Source of the DNA: Dryas octopetala | Lineage: Eukaryota; Streptophyta; Magnoliopsida; Rosales; Rosaceae | Direction of reading: 5' to 3' | NCBI GenBank assembly: GCA_963921425.1 | Contig: OY992838.1 | Coordinates: 9,114,001 to 9,178,000, forward strand | DNA: 64,000 nt | Shown: positions 55,781-64,000 of the stretch, in pieces | Position numbering within the stretch: position 1 is the first letter of the stretch | Layout of the letters: the number at the start of each line of letters is the position of its first letter | Notes under the pieces: model-generated | Seen by the model: the letters and a program-made list of their open reading frames with translations, nothing else | The model's database searches: none | Told to the model about the DNA's origin: nothing | Program-made: the position numbers and the translations under genes

Positions 55781-58122
55781 CAAGCAGCATCAGTGCACCA
55801 ATATTTGGACTCATTAGAATCAAGAAAAGAACTTATACAAATTTCTCCATTTGAGTTATGTGGCATAAATTGAGTTGGTCTGTGGAACAGTACCTAACCT
55901 AATGGTTCATGGACAAAGACGTATTTGGACTTTTACAAGCAGGAGTGGGATGAAAACCGATGAAATTGGTATTGTCATGTGAATAAAGGCAGCAGCACCT
56001 TCATGTAATTGGGATATATATGAAATTCTCTGCCCACTACCTGTGAGAGAATGATAGAGATGTGTGGAGGAGGTTAGCCTGGACATGACTTTGTGCATGA
56101 CATGGTTCCCTTTGGGTCAATCTAAGGTCCATATAGAGTCCCCTCCAACATAGTAGCTTCTCACCATTGAATAAAGGCATGCATGTACCACCACATTCCC
56201 AAGAGAGTCCCATAGCTTCAACTTTAATTGCAGTGCCTACACCACCTTTGACATATATTCTTGGCTTCTTGCATATTATGCAGCTTTTGACCCTCAATCG
56301 CATTTCTTGTGGATCCCTTGTCCTTGTCATTTGAAAGTGTTGCTTGCATATATCTTCTTTAGCTGCAAGGGGGGAAGGCTTGGTATATGCCTTTATGTAT
56401 GCAGTTGATTACAATTAGCTCACTACTGAACCTAGTGCAGAATGTGCAAGAATGTATGACACCCAATTCTATAAAATGTTTTTATATTCAAAATCATGTT
56501 GTTTTGGGTTTGAAGTTTAGTATATATTTAGGATTTATAATGGATAATAGAAGTCTAAAATGACGTACTTTTAAATATAAGCACAATATCATCACAAAAA
56601 ATATCGATTAGTAGAAAATCTAAATTCATTGTATGTTCCTGTTCCCGATCTATTATTATTATTATTTTTTTGTAACCAAGAAAATTCTTACCATTCACCC
56701 CTCATTAGGTATAAGATCTTCAAGTAAATTTCATGTACATACAACCATTCCCATATCACACATATTAGTTAAAATTAAACTTAGGTTGACATTTGAATTT
56801 ACAATTCACCTCATGCTCATCCTTTTATGACGGAACCACCCACTAAGTCATTCTTTTACGAAAGAATTTTCTTGGATCGAGTTGTATGATGATTACACAA
56901 TTGAGCTTATGTGATAATTGCCCATTTTACAAGTGGGTCTATGCATTCCAAAAATTTCAAAGATGCCTTGTGTAGCAATTGATAGTTGGTAGCTAGTGGA
57001 AGTCAATTTTTTAAACAGAGTTTGCTGGTTTTGGGTAAAAAGGGCTCTTATTCCAGAGAAGGTTTACGAACTAAATTTGGAGATCATGAGAGTGTTTCCC
57101 TCTCACCTGCTTGAGCAATTAAGCTGATGATTTTGGACACAATTGAGGGAAGGTTCATAAAACGTGATGTGCATTTGCATTAGTCCCTTTTTTGGTGCTT
57201 TTTCTTTAGAAAAAGCACTTAAAAGTCTTGTACCTTATTAGAGGTTTTAACCTATACTTACAAGCATGTGTCACTTTGCTCATAATGCTTTGGGAAAAGG
57301 AGTATTCGACACATATAAGTACCTGCATGGTAGGGGTTTTGATACCATTTTATATAATAATATAGATTTAGAGCTGATTAATTATTCTTTTGTATTTTTA
57401 AAATAAATTAATTATTGCAACACAATAAAAAATTTAAAAAAAGAAAAGAAAAAGACAGCCTAGCATTGGCCCAAACCAATGACAGAGTGCTTACAAGAAG
57501 CCCAAAAGGCTAGATATTACATGTTTGAATACTAAGTTTTCTTATTCCATAAAAAAAGAAAAGAAAAAGACAACATGTTTCATTGTTTTTTTTTCTGACT
57601 TAAAAGACTAGAAATTTGGGGCATCACTTGCTATATAGCATTTGCTTGCACACTCTAGCAATGATCAGTGTAGTTGTAAGATTCTACATTTGATCAGTGA
57701 ACCTGAGAGGTGGTGATAACACTTGTGAGTATGTTTGATGAGCCTGGTGGGTTTTTGTTGGTCCATGAGAACAGGCCCAATAGTGAGATGTTTTGGTTCG
57801 GCGCCAGTGCTAACAAATTTAGGCCCGGAATATTAATTGGGCCACCGTCTCATCGCTGAGCCCAACTACAGGCTGAAGCTAACCGGGAAAAAAAAAAAAA
57901 AAAAACAGGAAAAAAAAAATGGAAAAAAGGGCTTCTAAATGAAGCTAACAAATTGATCTATACACCCGAACGATATCATTAGTCAATATCTTTTTTTTGG
58001 TCCAATTAAGGATTCAACTTACTTTGTCATATATATGAATGAACCACTTCCTACACAACCTGTTAACACAATAAGAATACATATAAAAAATTCAATATTC
58101 CGATTGAGTGTGTAAACATATA
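55781..58122. other. Gene-poor spacer
   Basis: Nothing with family features. A 97-codon reverse frame at 56330-56037 lacks recognisable motifs or neighbouring splice sites. A/T-rich runs occur at 57420-57460 and 57889-57919. Confidence 0.4.
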
Positions 58123-58160
58123 TCACACAAAACACAAAACACAAAACACAAAACACAAAA
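58123..58160. repeat. Tandem CACAAAA heptamer repeat
   Basis: Five consecutive 7-bp units in AT-rich spacer DNA. Confidence 0.85.
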
Positions 58161-59758
58161 TTAGTAAATAAGTTTGATTTTATATATTTGGACACAATAA
58201 GCAAACATAACGTGCTTGAGTTGCTTAGAATAATTGCACACAACACGAACATGAAACAACATAAATATGTTTAAACACAATATATTTCATTATTTACATG
58301 TTCTCTACATAAGTTCTCTCACATGACCAGAATACATAAAACAATTCTTTTTCTTTTCTTTTTTTCATTCAAGGGAGGGAATTGACAAGATTAAAATTCT
58401 TGTCATGAACGTGGGGTAAAATGCACTATCACAAAAACTAGAAGCCCCCACATACAAAATACAAATTAGTCTTAGCTATGGCCTATGGGTTGATAGAGGA
58501 GGGATATGGCGTTGATTTAGTCTTCAATAAGGCATGCTCTATATATGGGGCGTTCGTTCACATTGAGGTGCATGCATGTGCATCTCGTAGAGCATGCGTC
58601 ATGAAAAAACTCTCATATACGGCATCTCTTCTGTCCACCAAAGCCTTAAAGGAGGTCATATTCCAATTGGTTAATTTAATTGATTCGTTTTGAAAAAGAC
58701 CACCAAACATGAAAGACAAGCATATGCAGAAAGTGATATATTATTCTCAAGTTCATTTGATTTTGAAGCGAAAAGGTTATCTCCAAGTACATTAAACTCA
58801 CTTGAAATTTATAGTCAATATCCTTTTTTTCGTTTTTTTGAAAAGTAATGGTCTACACCTTTGGTGGGTCATCGCATTAGATGTTGCCAACATTTATTGG
58901 AGGGTTTTTTCTATTCCATTTCTGGTTAATTTGCTTCAATCTTGAAAATGAATGGTATTGCTAAACTTAGCAAGAAAAAGAAAATGGCACTTGAAAACTT
59001 GTATGTGTATGCTATTGCATTAATTTTTATGGTTCCCAATCCAGGGTGGGGTCAATTGACTCCATGAACCCAGAAATCTCCTCCAAGATGGAAAATCTTG
59101 ACCCAATGGTTCATGGATGCTGCTTGAAGTTACAGGGCCTAAACTCCAAGATGGAAAATCTTGACCCCAACCCCTTTTTGCCTTTCATTGAGAAAGAATA
59201 AGGCCCTAAACCCAAACTCAATTTGACTCTAGTCTCACCCAAACTCAATTCAACTCTCACGCATATGGTGAAGCTCGCCGTCACAAAAGCTGTCACCGTC
59301 GTTGACTCTCATGCACTCAGCTTGAATCTTGACCACATAAACAATGATTCCTAGATCCGCCATTATCCCAATCCGAAAGAGTACTATAATATCATAAACA
59401 TATAAATAATAAAAGTTAGTACTACGCGCGTTTACTGTTTTACTGTTTTAACAATTTGGATGAGCACTAGTTGTTTGCCAGTGTATTGTTATGCATAGAA
59501 TTACATACATTCACAATATCGAAATTATTGCTAAGGTCATACAATTGAACCTGAAATCCAAGGTACGTTGTATAGTTGATCTCATACCCTTGTTGAAGTA
59601 TTTATTCCATTTGACGATGTTGTTTCATCTTTATTGATGTTCTTGAGAAAGATGTGTTGGGAGGGGGATTGCACATTTCTTTGCTTGCTATATACGTATA
59701 ATAGAGTTAGCTGCTGAAACGTGTTCTAATAATATTTGTCTGCAAACTTAAACTCTAA
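58161..59758. other. Gene-poor spacer with short direct repeats
   Basis: The phrase CTCCAAGATGGAAAATCTTG occurs twice (59082 and 59147), and ACCCAAACTCAATT occurs twice (59210 and 59238), which points to small local duplications. No supportable gene. Confidence 0.4.
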
Positions 59759-60187
59759 GGAGGTCTAGTGTACATAGATTTATATAGACTTTTGTAGACT
59801 TTTTTTAAGTGATAGACTTTTGCAGAATTTACAGATTTTCACTACGGAGTTCTACAGAATCTATAGAAATTCTTAAAAATCCGCAAGGAAGAGGTCAGAT
59901 TTATAATGACTTTGAAATACACATAAAAGTCTTTCAAAGTCTATTAAAATTCATCATTAAATGAATTTCATAAAAGTCAATGATTTTTTAAATATACCTA
60001 GACTTTTTAAAAGTCATTAAAAGTCTTAATTGAATACTACATGACTTTTATAGACTCCTTACAATTCTTAATTGAATACATATAGACTTTTACGAATTTT
60101 TTTAAAGTTTTTAAAAGTCTTAATTGAATACCACATGACTTTTAACTCCACAAAAGTCTTTTAAAATCCATGTACAATACACCCCAC
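59759..60187. mobile_element. Small inverted-repeat element, PIF/Harbinger-like
   Basis: The left end contains GTGTACATAGATTT and the right end, in inverse, GTGTATTGTACATGGATTTT. Both are flanked by TAA (59756-59758 and 60188-60190). The interior repeats AAAAGTCTTAATTGAATAC and AGACTTTT motifs many times, mostly in the right half, as expected for subterminal binding repeats. No coding content. Confidence 0.6.
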
Positions 60188-60609
60188 TAATATTTTGTGT
60201 CCAATATATAGGCATGCATGAGTTTTCTTGCACTATATCAGAATGCTTTTGGAATTGCGTGTCTTGTCTCTGTAAAATGATTTATTTCATCCTATAACCT
60301 ACTTTTAGCGCATCACGAGTTGTAAAGATTGATTACAACAAAGTTCTAGATAGGTTTTAATCTTGTTCTCTTATTAGTTGATGCATTATAGGCTTATAGC
60401 TCAAGAGGTAGAGTTGAAAGAAAGACGTCCCTTGGCCAAAAAAAAAAAGGAAAGAAAAACGTCTGAGCAACTTTATCGATCAGCTGGTATATACCATCAA
60501 CTCCATACATCATTGCTTGCATAAATTCACTTTATTTTGAACTATCTGGGATGGATTGCTATTGCATTCTGTATTCAATGGTTTGAATTAAAGAGTGACG
60601 GGTATACGT

Positions 60610-60805
60610 TACTACAAAAAATATAAGAAAAAGCCACCTTTATTGGTTGCACAGAAATAGGTGGCAATTGGACAATAGGGACTAAAGTGCCTCGATGATT
60701 TTAACAAAAATGAGTGACAATTAGGCAATAGGGACTAAAGTTCCCAAATGCCACCCCTTTCTATACAACTAATGCAGGTGATCTTTATTCACATTTTTTG
60801 TAGTG
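60610..60805. mobile_element. CACTA-type MITE
   Basis: A 196-bp element with ends TACTACAAAAAATA and ATTTTTTGTAGTG (CACTACAAAAAAT in inverse, the first base changed on the left). It is flanked by CGT on both sides (60607-60609 and 60806-60808). A 3-bp duplication with CACTACAAAAA ends is the CACTA (En/Spm) signature. The phrase AATAGGGACTAAAG is repeated at 60675 and 60729. Confidence 0.82.
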
Positions 60806-61247
60806 CGTACTGCTTAAACTTTTAAAAATAATCGTGTAAAGTAAAATGAGATGGGGGAGGAAAATCCAAGGTCAATGACTTAGCATGTAACTTCAAAAGA
60901 TGTGGAGACTATATGAGAAATATCTTATTGCCATAATATAGCTGCCTATACTTTGAAATTTTGAGTTAAAAGGAATGAAAGAAAGTGAAAAATTCTCAAT
61001 AACAATGAAATTTAATAGCAGTTTGATGGATGAATTCGTAAGTTTGAATATAGTGAATCTAACTATTACTATAGTTTAAGGGGAGAAAAATACAGTATTA
61101 GTCTAGTGAAAAGGTCTCAAGCTTGAATCTCCTTCATTTGAAGTAAAAAATAAAAATAAAAAGGAATGGTTTCATTTCTGGTACAATTAATGAAACCAGT
61201 ATTTATGCACCCCAGGAAACCTCTTTCAGCGTTCAACAAAAGGGTGT

Positions 61248-61876
61248 TTAGAAGCCCTGAAGCGGACCTCCAATCTTCATCTTCTGGACAATTTTGGGCC
61301 AAAGGTAGACCAGAAAGGAGCAAATTAATGCTAAAGCCACCACACGGACATGGTTTGAAACATTTTGGCTGTTGATCTTGTTCCATATCTGAGTCATTAT
61401 CTGCAATGAACCAGATACAGATATAGGTTTCAGAAAGCTGTACCATCCCACAGACAGACACACAAATTTGAAAGCAAACTGAAGAATCAATCCCAGAAAG
61501 ACCTGTGCATGTATGGAATTACAAAAGTGCCCCCAAGAAGACGTCAATGATTAAGTGGCCCAGAAATGTATCTTTTATTTTCTTGTTTCAGTTACACTAC
61601 ATTTTTGGCCCCTGTAGTTTTACCAGATTGCCACTTAAAAGAAAGAGGGGAGAGAGAGAGAGAGAGGTGCAAGAGATTAAGAAATAGATAAAAGTTTAAA
61701 CAGTACACCCATCACTCTTAACTCAAACTGCAGAATATAGAATGTAATAGCAATCCATCACATATAGTTCAAAAGAAAGTGAATTATGCAAGCAATGATG
61801 TTAGGAGTTAATGGTATACCAGCTGAAGCAGATCCCTAACTTTCTTCACACGTTTTTGTTTCAACTTCGCCTCTTC
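61248..61876 (-). CDS. Last two exons of an unrecognised membrane protein
   Basis: Exon 61876-61820 encodes a charged helix (EEAKLKQKRVKKVRDLLQL) and is spliced by GT-AG to 61502-61248. The second exon encodes VFLGLILQFAFKFVCLSVGW, KPISVSGSLQIMTQIWNKIN, a second hydrophobic stretch (VVALALICSFLVYLWP) and the end GGPLQGF before TAA. Both exons are in phase 0. Two membrane segments near the C-terminus after a basic, coiled-coil-like segment suggest an organelle or ER membrane protein; the family is not recognised. Earlier exons would lie beyond 61876. The LTR element starting at 62221 sits in that direction, so it is probably inside an intron or just upstream of the gene. A GA microsatellite lies in the last intron (61648-61667). 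Confidence 0.55.
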
Positions 61877-62220
61877 CTGCTCCAAAATACATCAACAAAT
61901 AAGAGAACAAGATTAAAAGCTACCTAGAACTTTGTTGTAATCAATCTTACAAGTCCTGATGCATCAAAAGTAGCTCATAGGATGAAATAAATCACTTTAC
62001 AGAGACAAAACATGAAATTCCAAAAGCATTCTGATATAGTGCAAGAAAACTCATACCTATTAGACACAAAATTTGAAAATTTAAGTTTGCAGACAAATAA
62101 TATTAGAACAAATTCCAGAAACGAACTCCATTATACAAATATAACCAAGCAGAGAAATGTGTTAAATAACATAATTTGATGCTGAAAGATATTTCTCACA
62201 GAGAGTTTATCTAATCATAT

Positions 62221-64000
62221 TGTTTGTGGGAAAATCCACATCAATCCGAACAGCCAATCACGGCTCGACACGTGGCTGGTCAACAACCACTTCGGAGTTG
62301 ACTCTCAGTGGTCAAACTTTGACCTCCACATCATCACTGCTCAGCACTTCCTCTACCAGCTCAGACCGGGTCTCCACACCGGGCCCTCCATGTTCGGTCC
62401 GAGCCGAACCGATGATCTTCCAAGGGATCGAGTGTCCATCTTCCCACGATCATCCCGGTTCGGTTCGGCTCGGCTCGGCACAGGAGATGGTCTTCTTTCG
62501 AGTTCTAGCGTCGACCAGTTAAGGCTCGGAAAGACCCCAATCTACTGGACCGGCTCGGTCTGGAATCCCATGTCCGATCCGACCACACATGGACTTCGTG
62601 TCTTCGCATAAGAACATGTGTTCGTATCGGCTCGGCTCGGCTCTCCGCCGCCATTCCCAGGAAGATCACGCTGGGACGAACCGCCACACTTAAATGCACC
62701 TAACACAAATCTTCTGACAGATAGAATGTCAGGCCTGCATTCATGACTACTGGGGCAGTCTGTCTGAACCTTCCAACCTTACATTTAATGGGGCATTCAA
62801 TGCAACATTAAATGCTGAGGAAGTAAGCAGCTGAACATGCAACTAGGTCTGGCCAGATGCGTGGGTCTTTGGCAACCATTCATTCACAATGCAGGTAACT
62901 TACTCATCAGGTTTTTCTTTGCTTATATATATATCAACCCATATGTGCAAAACCAGGACGATGCATCTACACACAAAACACTTACACAAAATTTCCACTC
63001 ACCAAAAAGCTTACCCAACTTGCTGAGAATAACCCAGAACATTTGCCTTGTTCTTCCTATTCTTCCAAGTTCATCCTCTGTTCTTCCTCATCCCTCATCA
63101 AACACCATCACTGATTTCATCATCGGAGTGTGTTTGGCTGGTACCACACCGGTCCATCTCCTTTGATCTTGTTTCTTTTGCAGGAAGATCTCAACCAACA
63201 TCCACTTCATCATCCAGCAAAACATCTGATCAGCCAGATCAGCTTTTCTAAGTTGTTGCATCTACCTTACGAGAATTTGCTTCAACAGATTGGCGCCGTC
63301 TGTGGGAAAATCGACTTCAGCCGCTGCGTTCATCACCGCAAGTGCTAAGCTCTTCCTTCACACAAGTCATCATGACTACCATCTTTCGGGACAGCAGCTC
63401 TTCTTCGGGGGCGTCTCAGAATGATGAACAACATCAGCCTGAGACACCTGAGAAGAGGAGGGGAGCACAACTCCCCAGGACATCTAAGTCCAAAGGTCCC
63501 ACGAAAATCCGAGCTGCTCATAAACTCCTTAAGGAGAGCCGACGACATCTAGCCGCTGAAAATGCACTCCTGAAGCAGAATAATGAGCTGCTCGCGAAAC
63601 AGGCCGAGCTGGCTGGGGAACTTGCACGCCACCGTGCTCAGCTTGAGAATAGTGGGGGATCGGGTTCCCGATCGCGCCGGACCCGAACCGAGCAGGAGGT
63701 CCTTTCACCGTCTCCTTCTCGGCAGAGTACTCCTGCCGAGCCGAACGACCAGACCGATCGGCAGGACTTGGATCACGTCTTCCCGGGCTTCGAGGACATG
63801 CCCCCGGCCGAACAGGCCGAATTCCTAAATGCCCACCGCCTCCTCCAGCAAAAACAGGCGGCTTTCGGGAAGCGTGTCCCCAGGAATTCGAGCGGAGACC
63901 GTGCCGACCTGAATACAAATCGGCGACCCCCGGCCCAATCCAGGTTGGGGGCCAATAGTCCAGCCAATTCGGCCGAAACTAGGGTCCCGATTGGGGATAG
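62221..64000 (+). mobile_element. LTR retrotransposon, 5' LTR and gag start (Ty3/gypsy type), runs off the window
   Basis: The LTR runs 62221-63287 (about 1.07 kb), opening TGTTTG and ending TTCAACA, with a TATA-like stretch at 62923-62934. A primer-binding region TGGCGCCGTC begins at 63291. A gag-type frame starts at 63372 and stays open to the window edge. It encodes a Ser-rich start, a basic segment, a Leu/Ala coiled coil (about residues 65-95) and a charged region. The LTR and gag are GC-rich compared with the host DNA. The visible part looks whole. The second LTR lies outside, so age cannot be judged here. The primer-binding form and long GC-rich gag suggest a Tat/Ogre-like gypsy lineage, with moderate confidence. 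Confidence 0.75.

Noticed and set aside
56037-56330. 97-codon minus-strand frame with Cys pairs (SCIICKK) that could suggest a small metal-binding protein
   Set aside because: No recognisable domain, no supporting splice or promoter context, and the frame overlaps ordinary spacer composition. A conserved transcript would be needed to call it.
58478-58693. 71-codon plus-strand frame with ATGCATGC motifs
   Set aside because: No family features, codon use resembles spacer DNA, and there are no splice partners.
60385-60440. tRNA-like box A phrase (TAGCTCAAGAGGTAGAG), possible tRNA or SINE
   Set aside because: No matching box B at proper spacing and no cloverleaf. At most a SINE remnant.
1-64000. 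CRISPR arrays, bacterial operons or phage-like modules
   Set aside because: All coding regions are spliced plant nuclear genes. The tandem repeats seen lack spacer structure.

Overview
This is a plant nuclear segment. It is AT-rich, has spliced genes with GT-AG introns, A-tails and CT/GA microsatellites, and carries many small fold-back transposons. Every recognisable protein is of flowering-plant type, and the style fits a eudicot, probably a woody rosid. The species cannot be fixed from the sequence alone.

Layout: (1) 1-1464, minus strand, the 5' end of an unrecognised gene. (2) 3085-10110, two tandem minus-strand copies of the cytosolic ribosomal protein gene RPL30 (eL30). Each encodes 112 residues. 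They are separated by nested fold-back elements, and copy 2 uses a GC splice donor. (3) 10962-15530, plus strand, a ten-exon GPI-type aspartic protease. (4) 15.5-21.3 kb, a transposon-rich spacer. (5) 21295-21874, plus strand, a heavy-metal-associated isoprenylated protein (HIPP). (6) 25381-30661, plus strand, a 12-exon MIKC*-type MADS-box gene of the AGL66/AGL104 group. (7) 35258-40284, plus strand, a 16-exon gene for a low-complexity Q/N/P/S-rich protein that I do not recognise. (8) 41803-42472, minus strand, a 75-residue protein that is essentially a free-standing DFRP C-terminal domain. (9) 42.7-50.3 kb, a tandem duplication of the 3' part of a sulfate transporter gene. Copy A is a pseudogene holding a hAT insertion, copy B is the 3' end of the live gene and is followed by a Pack-MULE-like insertion, and a truncated LTR retrotransposon sits at the junction. 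(10) 49072-53457, minus strand, a 12-exon group 2 sulfate transporter (SULTR2), with a near-perfect miR395 target site just upstream of its ATG. (11) 53.5-61.2 kb, gene-poor DNA with PIF/Harbinger-like and CACTA-like small elements. (12) 61248-61876, minus strand, the last two exons of an unrecognised membrane protein. (13) 62221-64000, the 5' LTR and gag start of a Ty3/gypsy-type element running off the window.

The genes are unrelated housekeeping, stress, pollen and nutrition genes and do not form one pathway. From memory, RPL30, AGL66 and SULTR2;2 lie close together on Arabidopsis chromosome 1, so the window probably preserves an old gene block. The strongest observations are the miR395 site on SULTR2, the duplicated 3' end whose two copies serve as empty-site controls for each other's transposons, the RPL30 tandem pair with a GC donor and a decayed telo-box in one copy, and the unrecognised gene built of same-phase repeated exons.
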